A stretch of DNA of 64,000 nucleotides from Exiguobacterium qingdaonense (lineage in GTDB: Bacteria; Bacillota; Bacilli; Exiguobacteriales; Exiguobacteriaceae), in the NCBI RefSeq assembly GCF_018617855.1, contig NZ_JACSKY010000006.1, positions 1 to 64,000 of the forward strand, read 5' to 3'. This document shows positions 26,726 through 34,025 of the stretch, in pieces (within the stretch, counting starts at the first letter, position 1; every line of letters starts with the position of its first letter). Made by a program: the position numbers and the translations under genes. The notes under the pieces were generated by a model. It did no database searches, was not told the origin of the DNA, and saw only the letters and a program-made list of their open reading frames with translations.

Positions 26726-27610
26726 ATGGACACAGTCATGCTAATCATCAACCCCTCTTCCGGAAAAGAGTTGGGGAGGCAACACGCAACATATGCGGAG
26801 GAGGTATTACGCGAACGATACGGACACGTCGATATCCGATTCACCGAGAAAGAGCAGGATGCGACTCATTTCGCAAAAGAAGCGGCTCAAAAACACTATC
26901 AGGCCGTTATTGCGATGGGTGGAGACGGAACCTTGAACGAAGTCGTAACTGGGCTTGCCGAGATGACCCATCGCCCTGATTTCGGTATCATTCCGCTCGG
27001 AACGGTCAATGACCTCGCCCGTGCCCTAAAGATCCCAAACAATCCTAAAAAAGCGATTGAAGCCCTTCGTGACGCTACACCGGCACCGATGGATATTGGA
27101 AAGTCTGAGAATGGTTATTTTATGAATGTTATCGCCATTGGACTGATTGCTGAAGCAGTCGATGAAGTCAGTGTGGAAGAGAAGACAAAGTGGGGACCAT
27201 TCGCCTACCTCATCGAGGGCGTGAAAGCGTTCCGCGAACATAGCCCATATGATTTGACGATCGAAAGCGCCGACGGTCAATTTGATGGAGAGGCTTACCT
27301 CGCTGTCATCGCCTTGACGAACTCCGTCGGAGGGTTTGAAAACTTCGAGCCGGACGCGCGACTCAACGACGGACTGTTACACGTTTATATATTTGAAGAG
27401 CTCGGTCTAAAAGACGCCCTCCAATTAACTCCCGCCCTTTTCACCGGAAAGTTGAAAGAGACGGACAGCGTCACCTCGTTTTGTACGACACGGGTAAACG
27501 TGACCTCGTCTGAGTCGCTTCCCGTCAATGCGGATGGCGATACAGGAGGCACTTTACCGCTCACGTTTACTATTTTGCCGAGCCACTTGAACGTTTTGAA
27601 GCCACTCTAA
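26726..27610 (+). CDS. Diacylglycerol kinase-like lipid kinase (DagK/YegS/BmrU family)
   Basis: A 294-residue cytoplasmic lipid kinase: N-terminal INPSSGKELG, the nucleotide-binding AMGGDGTLNEVVTGL, IPLGTVNDLARAL (GTxNDLAR motif) and C-terminal VNADGD. Family members phosphorylate diacylglycerol or related lipids. It could be DgkB, but BmrU-type paralogues are equally possible, so no symbol is given. GGAG lies 10 bases before the ATG. Confidence 0.9.
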   Translation: MDTVMLIINPSSGKELGRQHATYAEEVLRERYGHVDIRFTEKEQDATHFAKEAAQKHYQAVIAMGGDGTLNEVVTGLAEMTHRPDFGIIPLGTVNDLARALKIPNNPKKAIEALRDATPAPMDIGKSENGYFMNVIAIGLIAEAVDEVSVEEKTKWGPFAYLIEGVKAFREHSPYDLTIESADGQFDGEAYLAVIALTNSVGGFENFEPDARLNDGLLHVYIFEELGLKDALQLTPALFTGKLKETDSVTSFCTTRVNVTSSESLPVNADGDTGGTLPLTFTILPSHLNVLKPL

Positions 27611-27667
27611 AAGCAGGATTTACGTCAATTGGAACGAATATGTTCAAGCGAGAAAGGAGAATGACCT

Positions 27668-28192
27668 ATCAACATTTCGCTTGTTCCATTAACAGTCGCA
27701 TCCGGCGATATCGTCGACACATTCAATCGTTGGAATAACAATCCTGAGATTGTACATCTCATTCGTCCATGTCGTTCTGAAGAAGAATTGACCGCCTATC
27801 ACGAAATGACACTCGAAGACTTAACAGAACGTCTCCTGACGCATGACATTTTCCTTATATATGTGGATGACCTTTTAGTTGGTGAGATGAATGTCATGTA
27901 TGACCCACCTCATCTGTATCGACAGGAACCTGGTACAGCATGGCTCGGTCTCGTCATCGGAGAAACCTCCGGTCGTGGGAAAGGCGTCGGCACGGAAGCT
28001 CTTCGTTTGCTCGAAGAGACATTGCGAGCCAAGCAAACACCTCGAATGGAACTTGGCGTATTCGCCTTCAACCATGCGGCCCATCGCCTCTATACGAAGT
28101 GTGGGTATGAAGAAATCGGACGAATCGAGCAGTTCACATATTGGGACGGTCAATTGTGGTCCGACATTCGAATGGAGAAACGGCTATACTAA
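27668..28192 (+). CDS. GNAT acetyltransferase with no conventional start codon
   Basis: The GNAT core is clear: acetyl-CoA loop GETSGRGKGVGTEALRLLEE, then NHAAHRLYTKCGYEEIGR. In-frame sequence upstream (ISLVPLTVASGDIVDTFNRW) is a normal GNAT N-terminus, but the frame opens only after a TGA at 27662 and holds no ATG, GTG or TTG before TTG 27788. An AAAGGAG at 27653-27659 stands 8 bases before ATC at 27668, exactly where an ATG is expected (ATC AAC ATT for ATG AAC ATT). It is either a rare ATC start or a G-to-C start-codon lesion. If TTG 27788 is used, 40 residues are lost. Confidence 0.75.
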   Translation: MNISLVPLTVASGDIVDTFNRWNNNPEIVHLIRPCRSEEELTAYHEMTLEDLTERLLTHDIFLIYVDDLLVGEMNVMYDPPHLYRQEPGTAWLGLVIGETSGRGKGVGTEALRLLEETLRAKQTPRMELGVFAFNHAAHRLYTKCGYEEIGRIEQFTYWDGQLWSDIRMEKRLY

Positions 28193-28197
28193 AAAAA

Positions 28198-28530
28198 CCT
28201 TCCACGCGGTGAACTGCTCCCCAATAGGTAGACAGATGAAATAACAAATCTGTTTATCTGATTGGGGAGTGTTTTTTATGGCGAGAAGTCGGCATTCAAT
28301 CGAGAGTTTTTAGGGTGCCTTGAAAGTGGAGATGTACTACTTGCACGAGTTCCAGGCCTATAGCGAACTCACAACGGCCATCGAGACCTACATATCGTTT
28401 TACAACCACGATCGTCTCCAGAAACGACTAAACGGCTTGAGCCCTGTCGAATACAGGTCTCAAGCCGCCTAGGCTGGTTTTCATTATTTGCCCTGTCTAC
28501 TTGACGGGGAGCAGTTCACGATGTGGAAGG
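28198..28530 (-). terminator. Terminator hairpin of the CBS-ACT gene, split by an IS remnant
   Basis: CCTTCCAC-GCG-GTGAAC (28198-28214) and GTTCAC-GAT-GTGGAAGG (28514-28530) are inverted copies flanking the IS remnant. On the minus strand the outer arm is followed by seven T (28197-28191). Without the insertion they would form one intrinsic terminator at the end of the gene at 28538-29173. Confidence 0.65.
28215..28513 (+). mobile_element. Internally deleted IS3-family element
   Basis: A 299-bp remnant with TG...CA ends and imperfect terminal repeats (TGCTCCCCAATAGGTAGACAG at left; the right end read in reverse begins TGCTCCCCGTCAAGTAGACAG). An ATG at 28278 opens MARSRHSIESF and stops at 28313. 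From about 28320 to 28472 a frame encodes the C-terminus of an IS3 orfB transposase (YYLHEFQAYSELTTAIETYI, then FYNHDRLQKRLNGLSPVEYR). Most of both transposase frames is missing, so it cannot move by itself. There is no direct target repeat. Its left end matches the copy at 1-83. Confidence 0.88.
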
Positions 28531-28537
28531 GGTTTGC

Positions 28538-29173
28538 TCAATTGTTTAAATTCTCAACTTCAACGATGCGGAAGCCTTTTTGTTCGAGCTTGGCCACTAC
28601 TTTGTTTTTCATGTCTTCGTCACAATCAGGTGGCAACGTCATCAACACTCGACGCAACACTTTACTTTTTGCATCAAGCGTCATTAAGCTTGCAATCGAT
28701 GTGTATCTATTTACAATCTTCGTGATTTTTTCGAGCGCACCGGTTTGTTCACTTAGAGCAATCGTCAAAACGTAGCTGCCCGTGTCACGACTCCAAGCTT
28801 CTTCGAGCATCCCGAGCATTTTACCGTGTGGAAGAATGCCATAGAATTCATTGCTTTCATCTTTTAATACTGCGATGTATGGTAACTCTTTGATCGAGAA
28901 GAATACTTCGAAGAAACCATCGGATTCATGAACATACTTTTGTGTATTTTTAATGAGCGTCATCACGTTATCGTCCATGTTTTCCCCGTTCATTCCATGA
29001 CGATACATATGCATCTTATAAATGTTACCTCGGAAAAATGTTCCCGTCTCATCTAAAACAGGTACACAGCGATATCCTGTTTCTTCAAGCGTATGAAGCG
29101 CTTCCCGCAATGTTGCCTTTTCGCTGATGGTGACAACATCCTTTTTAGGGATACATAAACTATGCACTAACAT
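28538..29173 (-). CDS. cbpA: CBS-pair plus ACT domain protein, probable c-di-AMP-binding CbpA-like
   Basis: A 211-residue soluble protein: two CBS motifs (about 1-130, for example MLVHSLCIPKKDVVTISEKA and LPYIAVLKDESNEFYGILPH) followed by an ACT domain (about 132-205, SYVLTIALSEQTGALEKITK). This architecture and N-terminus fit the CbpA group described as a c-di-AMP-binding protein in Listeria; AcuB also has CBS-ACT but a different N-terminus. Ligand binding is inferred from family only. A perfect AGGAGG precedes the ATG. The gene's terminator is interrupted by the IS3 remnant. Confidence 0.72.
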   Translation of the reverse strand: MLVHSLCIPKKDVVTISEKATLREALHTLEETGYRCVPVLDETGTFFRGNIYKMHMYRHGMNGENMDDNVMTLIKNTQKYVHESDGFFEVFFSIKELPYIAVLKDESNEFYGILPHGKMLGMLEEAWSRDTGSYVLTIALSEQTGALEKITKIVNRYTSIASLMTLDAKSKVLRRVLMTLPPDCDEDMKNKVVAKLEQKGFRIVEVENLNN

Positions 29174-29295
29174 GCGTTTTCCTCCTAGCCAAAAATAAAG
29201 TGGTCTACACCCTATTCATTATTATTCCCCAAATATGATGAACATCCTGCATGTTTTTCCTGAAAAATTATGATTACGCCTTTTAATCGTCGCAT

Positions 29296-29324
29296 TTGTC
29301 GGAAATCAAAAAAGTCGTTATAGT
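29296..29324 (+). promoter_or_regulatory. Promoter of the pdxK/thiD-like gene
   Basis: TTGTCG (29296-29301) and TATAGT (29319-29324) with a 17-base spacer, about 35 bases before the ATG. Confidence 0.65.
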
Positions 29325-29359
29325 GAAACTATCCAAACAGACAAAGGGGATGGACGATT

Positions 29360-30184
29360 ATGACGATGAAAAAAGCATTGACGATTGCCGGTTCTGACAC
29401 GAGCGGTGGTGCTGGGATTCAAGCTGACCTGAAAACAATGGAAGAACTCGGTGTATATGGAATGACAGCTTTGACTGTCATCGTGGCACAAGATCCACAT
29501 AACGCATGGAATCACGAAGTCTTTCCGATCGACACGACTTTGATTGAGAAGCAAATCGATACGGTACTCGCCGGAATCGGAGTCGATGCAGTAAAAACGG
29601 GGATGCTCCCGACGCCAGAAATCATCGAACTCGCTGCACGGAAAATTAAAGAGTATGGCATTCAAAACGCGGTCGTCGACCCCGTGATGGCATGTAAAGG
29701 TGCAGATGAGATTCTCGATCCGAACGTGGCGGTCGCGATGCGCCAATACCTCGTTCCTGTCGCGAAAATTATCACACCGAACCTATTCGAGGCGCGTATG
29801 CTCGCTGGCCTCGACAAAACACCATCGACGATGGATGAAATTAAAGAAGCCGCCCGTTTGATTCATGAGCTCGGTGCTGAGATTGTCATTGTCAAAGTCG
29901 GTGGCAAACTCGGATTCGATACCGCGTTCGACGTCTTATACGACGGAAACGAGTTCCGCCTACTCGAGAGCGAAAAAATCGAGCCCGCTTTCACACACGG
30001 CGGCGGATGTACGTTCTCTTCTGCAATCGCAGCCTCACTCGCAAACGGTCATACGGTCGAAGAGGCGATTGAAATCGGAAAAGAGTTTATTACAGAAGCA
30101 GTCCGTCATTCATTCCGTCTCAACCAGTACGTTGGACCGACGAACCATACCGGATACCGCAAAAAAGTAGCAACACAATCGTAA
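29360..30184 (+). CDS. pdxK: Pyridoxal/hydroxymethylpyrimidine kinase (PdxK/ThiD family)
   Basis: A 274-residue ribokinase-fold kinase that phosphorylates pyridoxal-type vitamers or the thiamine pyrimidine. Substrate motif GSDTSGGAGIQADLKT at the N-terminus, DPVMACKGAD in the middle, and the anion-hole motif THGGGCTFSSAI, where the usual HGTGCT is HGGGCT; the cysteine typical of this group is kept. It stands apart from any thiamine genes, which slightly favours PdxK over ThiD. The choice between the two is not secure. Confidence 0.8.
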   Translation: MTMKKALTIAGSDTSGGAGIQADLKTMEELGVYGMTALTVIVAQDPHNAWNHEVFPIDTTLIEKQIDTVLAGIGVDAVKTGMLPTPEIIELAARKIKEYGIQNAVVDPVMACKGADEILDPNVAVAMRQYLVPVAKIITPNLFEARMLAGLDKTPSTMDEIKEAARLIHELGAEIVIVKVGGKLGFDTAFDVLYDGNEFRLLESEKIEPAFTHGGGCTFSSAIAASLANGHTVEEAIEIGKEFITEAVRHSFRLNQYVGPTNHTGYRKKVATQS

Positions 30185-30239
30185 ACAGATGACCCGGGAC
30201 TACGCGTTTCGGGTCATCCTTTCCATTGGAGGGACAGAC

Positions 30240-30611
30240 GTGAAAACGATACAACCTGATCACATTCAGCAATATTTAGACAATCACGTCGCGACACCAC
30301 TTTTCGTCCATGTCGAGACGACAAACGGTGCCTATGCGACACATAATGACCCGGACTTTCATAACGCCGGGATGTTTATCCGTAATGCCAAAATCGAATA
30401 CAGCATCGGTCAAATCAAAGGAAATGGTCCGTATCGTGTCGGTTTGAAACTCGACCACGGCTGGCTCTATGTCGAAGGATTGACCGACTATGAGATGCAC
30501 GAAGAACAGTTGTTGCTCGCCGGGCACGATCGCCTCGGTCGTCTGGCATGTGCGCTTCATATCGATATCAAACCGCTCCCGCAAGGTGCATCGGAGGTGG
30601 AAGAACAATGA
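30240..30611 (+). CDS. yojF: YojF family protein (DUF1806)
   Basis: A 123-residue protein of unknown biochemical role, next to the bacillithiol deacetylase gene in Bacillus genomes as here. The segments YATHNDPDFHNAGMFIRNAK and YRVGLKLDHGWLYVEGLTDY are typical. GTG at 30240 is chosen because GGAGG lies 7 bases upstream; a frame from 30189 lacks one. Its stop overlaps the bshB2 ATG (ATGA). It probably assists BshB2; that is inference from conserved pairing. Confidence 0.87.
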   Translation: MKTIQPDHIQQYLDNHVATPLFVHVETTNGAYATHNDPDFHNAGMFIRNAKIEYSIGQIKGNGPYRVGLKLDHGWLYVEGLTDYEMHEEQLLLAGHDRLGRLACALHIDIKPLPQGASEVEEQ

Positions 30612-31258
30612 ATGGTCCATTACTCGTCATTTTCCCACACCCGGACGATGAGGCGTTCAGCTCAGCCGGAACGATCATCCAACATCGTCAAAAGGGTCTC
30701 CCGGTCACCTATGTCTGTTTAACACTTGGTGAGATGGGGCGTAATATGGGTTCCCCTATCTTTACGACACGTGAAGAGCTACCTAAGATCCGAAAACATG
30801 AGTTAGAGGACGCATGTCGCATGATGGGCATCGAAGACCTGCGCATGTGGGGGCTTCGTGACAAGACCGTCGAGTTTGAGGATGAGGCAGAACTCGCCGG
30901 TCGCTTCCGCGCATTGATTGACGAGGTGAAGCCGGAAACAGTCATCTCGTTCTATCCAGGATACGCCGTTCACCCGGACCATGAAGCGACAGCACGTGCC
31001 GTCGTGCGAGCACTGCAAGAAATGGGAGAGTCGCGTCCAGAATTCTTAGGTGTGGCATTCGATCACCGTACCGAGGATGAACTCGGACAACCACACGTCA
31101 TCGTCGACGTGACGGCAGAAAGTGAACAGAAAAAAGACGCATTGTTCGCTCACCGTTCCCAGACGGAAGGTCTTCTTCGTGCAATCAATCAAGCAGAAAA
31201 CGCCCACGTCATGGAGTTACTCCAGCGTGAGCGCTTCTATCACTATTCATTTTCATGA
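30608..31258 (+). CDS. bshB2: Bacillithiol biosynthesis deacetylase BshB2
   Basis: Zinc-dependent LmbE/PIG-L family hydrolase of 216 residues that removes acetate from GlcNAc-malate on the way to bacillithiol, the low-molecular-weight thiol of Bacilli. The metal-binding FPHPDDEAFSSAG and HPDHEATARAV motifs are present. The start at 30608 overlaps the yojF stop and has GGAGGTGG upstream. The yojF-bshB2 (yojFG) pair is the B. subtilis arrangement. Confidence 0.93.
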   Translation: MNGPLLVIFPHPDDEAFSSAGTIIQHRQKGLPVTYVCLTLGEMGRNMGSPIFTTREELPKIRKHELEDACRMMGIEDLRMWGLRDKTVEFEDEAELAGRFRALIDEVKPETVISFYPGYAVHPDHEATARAVVRALQEMGESRPEFLGVAFDHRTEDELGQPHVIVDVTAESEQKKDALFAHRSQTEGLLRAINQAENAHVMELLQRERFYHYSFS

Positions 31259-31345
31259 TTCGTAGGCTAGACGGGTCACATAAAGCAATGCCCCAACGGT
31301 TCCAAGACCGATTAACGTTCCGAATACGACAACGATTTGTCCCAT
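31253..31345 (-). CDS. Small membrane protein of 30 residues
   Basis: On the minus strand AGAGGTGAGGAT immediately precedes an ATG at 31345 that opens MGQIVVVFGTLIGLGTVGAL and ends with LYVTRLAYES. It is a single hydrophobic helix with a glycine zipper-like pattern and a short charged tail. The frame ends inside the last six bases of bshB2, converging on it. The strong ribosome binding site and clean membrane-helix composition make this more than a chance frame, but conservation is not tested. Confidence 0.55.
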   Translation of the reverse strand: MGQIVVVFGTLIGLGTVGALLYVTRLAYES

Positions 31346-31394
31346 ATCCTCACCTCTTCTAACAATTACGAACGTTTCAAACGATTGGTTTCAA

Positions 31395-31428
31395 ACAGAG
31401 CACCTTTGATTGGTGTTCTGTTTTTTTT
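31395..31428 (+). terminator. Intrinsic terminator downstream of bshB2
   Basis: ACAGAGCACC / GGTGTTCTGT stem followed by eight T, 137 bases after bshB2. Confidence 0.8.
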
Positions 31429-31527
31429 ACACAAATTGATTGTTCTAAGCATACACGCTTCTTTTAATTTTTTCGTCCGCCTTAAGACGTAAAAACAGAC
31501 ATGGCTTATGACCCATGTCTGTAAAGA

Positions 31528-32691
31528 TTAGCGGATAGTCGCATGAACGAACCAAACGACAAGCCCGATTAAGATGAACGCCAAAAATAGCGACGCTGTC
31601 GTTCCTACAATAAAGACAAACCCTAACACAAGGATACCGAGATGCCATAGCATCGAGACAGATGATTCCGTCGTCGCTCGGATATCGGAAGGCACCTGAT
31701 GATGCAAGAGCCCAAAATAGAGTGGCTCCATCGCACCATACAATAGAGCTAGGAGTCCCATCACACCGATTCCAATCGGACTCGGGAACAACCCGACGAG
31801 GAGAAATCCACCGCCCATTAACCAACCGAAACCGTTTAACCAACGCTCGGATGACGCAAATCGTATAAGCGTCCCCGCAAAAAGTTGACCAGGTAACTGA
31901 ATCAAAAGCAGGACGCTTGAAATGGCACCGAACCAATAGATTGGGATGGATACATCACGTGCATACAGTTGCCAGAACTCATCGATGAAATTGAATGCGG
32001 ACACGGCTGCCAAAAATCCGATGGTGACGTTACGAAGGGATGTGTGCGACCACACAAATTGAAATCCTTTCAACAAGTGCCGCCACGTCAATCGGTCTTC
32101 TCCTTCGCCGTGAACGGGTTCAACGAGAAATAAGCTACACACGGTCGCCATCAATAAACTGAGAATTGAAAGTCTGTAGTTCCACTCCAATGGAAGGTAT
32201 TGAGCCAACATACTGCCACTCCATGCTGCCGTCACAGCGGCCATAATCCCAATCGCGTTCAGTCTTCCGAGGATGCGCTCGAACGATGAAGCATCATGGC
32301 TTTCCTGTAACGACTCATACAATAAGGCGTTCTCCGCACCACTTCGAATGACCGACCCTACAGCCGAACAACCGATGGCGACAAAGAAGCCGATGAACGT
32401 GAACGAATACAAGATGACCAAGAACGACAGCCATTCTAACGCGACACCGATTTGAATGAGTCGACGTCTTTCCGTATGATCCGCCCAAACACCGGTCGGC
32501 ACTTCCAACAGCACGACGATGAGTGCATATACCATCTCTAAATAGACAACTTCTTGAATCGAGATGCCTCGTGATTCCCAAAACAATCGTTCAATCACAT
32601 ATGCGGGAATCAGTCCTTCAAACCAACGAATCCAGCCTATCCAAACGATATTTCGACGAACTTAACTTGGTGAACGTGCCCGTTTTCTCAT
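31528..32691 (-). pseudogene. MFS transporter with an in-frame stop at codon 10
   Basis: An AAGGAGG site sits 8 bases before ATG 32691, which opens MRKRARSPS and then meets TAA at 32664-32662. The same frame then continues without a break through VRRNIVWIGWIRWFEGLIPA and a complete MFS body of about 11-12 helices to 31528, including the MFS motif EVPTGVWADHTERRR. The stop therefore cuts a gene whose reading frame is otherwise intact. Re-initiation at GTG 32598 would give 356 residues lacking the first helix; a GAAGGA lies 15 bases upstream, which is poor. It may be a recent inactivation, a variant, or a base-calling error. Confidence 0.82.
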
Positions 32692-32728
32692 CTGAATCTC
32701 CTCCTTATCTTCCTATTCCCGAATACAC

Positions 32729-32757
32729 AAAAAAACCACGAGATTTCTCTCGTGGTT
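32729..32757 (-). terminator. Intrinsic terminator of the PfpI-family gene
   Basis: ACCACGAGAG / TCTCGTGGT stem followed by about seven T on the minus strand. Confidence 0.85.
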
Positions 32758-32763
32758 GACGTG

Positions 32764-33276
32764 TTATTTCAATAGCTTCAGAATCTCGCGATTGAATGCC
32801 GGGATGTCGTCTGGTTGACGGCTCGTCACGAGCTGATTTTGACAGACGACAACTTCTTGATCCGTATATTTCGCACCAGCATACTCCATGTCGACTCGAA
32901 TCGATTTGTATCCGGTCGCGTCACGCCCTTCTAACGTCTTCGCTGTAATTAACAGCTGTGGTCCGTGACAGATGGCAAACACGGGTTTCTTCGCATCCAT
33001 GAACGATTTCGCGAACGAGACGAAGCGCTCGTCTTCACGCAACAAGTCAGGTGAGAATCCACCCGGTAAGAGAAGCGCGTCAAAATCTTCCGGTGATACA
33101 TCGTCAATCGCCTGATCGATGTTTACCTTCGCCTCGCCTTGTTTTCCTTCCACCGTGTTACCCGCTTTCTTCTCAATCGTCACGACGTCATGTCCCGCTT
33201 CCACCAATGCGTCACGAGGACCCGTGAATTCTACATCTTCAAACATATCGGTAATGAGCGTTGCTACTTTTGCCAT
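32764..33276 (-). CDS. DJ-1/PfpI family protein (YraA/YhbO-like)
   Basis: A 170-residue class I glutamine amidotransferase-like protein. The nucleophile elbow AICHGPQLL carries the conserved cysteine, with His following, and the oxidation-sensing Glu is in the N-terminal MFEDVEFTGPRDAL. Related proteins (B. subtilis YraA, E. coli YhbO) take part in stress protection and were proposed as proteases or deglycases; the activity is disputed. A GGGAGTG site precedes the ATG. Confidence 0.9.
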   Translation of the reverse strand: MAKVATLITDMFEDVEFTGPRDALVEAGHDVVTIEKKAGNTVEGKQGEAKVNIDQAIDDVSPEDFDALLLPGGFSPDLLREDERFVSFAKSFMDAKKPVFAICHGPQLLITAKTLEGRDATGYKSIRVDMEYAGAKYTDQEVVVCQNQLVTSRQPDDIPAFNREILKLLK

Positions 33277-33358
33277 ATTCTAAACACTCCCTCTGTTTGT
33301 TTTATGCACATAGGGACTGTTCCACTGGCATGAATCAGTTAAACATCTCAAAAAGCAT

Positions 33359-33943
33359 TCAACGAAATTTTGAAACGTACGGGTTATCGCGTTCAAAGAA
33401 GCGATACGGATAATCGCGCGCCTCACCCGTGTTCGGGATTCCAATGCGCGGACCCGACTCGATTGCTACTCCCGTTTCGCCTTCCGCGAGATAGAGTGGG
33501 TCTCGTTGAAACGAGTGACCGTATAGATCCATCGTGATTCCAAGTGCTTTCGTCAACTTCCCTGGGCCGTTCGTTTGGTCATATCGTTTCACCCCGGGAC
33601 GGTTCGCCGCAATAAAGGGCTGCCCTTGAATCGGTTCGACGGCTCGAATCAATACAGCTTCCGGTGTGCCGATCGGTCCGCTGACCACGTTCAGGAGCGT
33701 GTGCGTATGCATCTGATACGTATACACATGTCCCGGGTTCCCGAACATGACTTCCGTCCGCTTCGTTCTGCGTCCTCCGAAACTGTGTGCCGCCCGGTCG
33801 ATGGCTCCGAGGTAAGCTTCCGTTTCAACAATCTTTGCGATGATGTCGCCTTCCGGATGTCGCATCACCAAATATTTTCCGAGTAAGGCACGCGCCAAAT
33901 CGAGTGTCGGTTGTTCATAAAATGATAAATCGAGTCGCTGCAT
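33359..33943 (-). CDS. 3-methyladenine DNA glycosylase (AAG/Mpg family)
   Basis: A 194-residue base-excision repair glycosylase that removes alkylated purines. Signature segments: LLGKYLV, IVETEAYLG with the catalytic Glu, DRAAHSFGGRRTKR, MFGNPGHVYTYQ, and NGPGKLTKALGI. Length matches bacterial AAG (YxlJ-like). GGAGGTGG precedes the ATG. It is monocistronic. Confidence 0.95.
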   Translation of the reverse strand: MQRLDLSFYEQPTLDLARALLGKYLVMRHPEGDIIAKIVETEAYLGAIDRAAHSFGGRRTKRTEVMFGNPGHVYTYQMHTHTLLNVVSGPIGTPEAVLIRAVEPIQGQPFIAANRPGVKRYDQTNGPGKLTKALGITMDLYGHSFQRDPLYLAEGETGVAIESGPRIGIPNTGEARDYPYRFFERDNPYVSKFR

Positions 33944-33991
33944 GGTTCCACCTCCGTTTTTATTATTTTCTCAAAAGTCGTGTTTCACACA

Positions 33992-34025
33992 CAAAAAAGA
34001 TGCCCTCGCCGAGGACATCTTTTCG
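33992..34025 (-). terminator. Intrinsic terminator of nhaC
   Basis: AAAGATGTCCTCG / CGAGGGCATCTTT stem with two mismatches followed by TTTTTG on the minus strand. Confidence 0.75.

Noticed and set aside
1-28513. Composite transposon bounded by the two IS3 ends
   Set aside because: The enclosed genes are core housekeeping genes (murB, ald, ung, motAB) with no change of style, and the right copy lacks its transposase.
32598-32640. GTG 32598 as the normal start of the MFS gene
   Set aside because: It would remove the first membrane helix, while a full RBS-ATG lies in frame 31 codons upstream before the stop.
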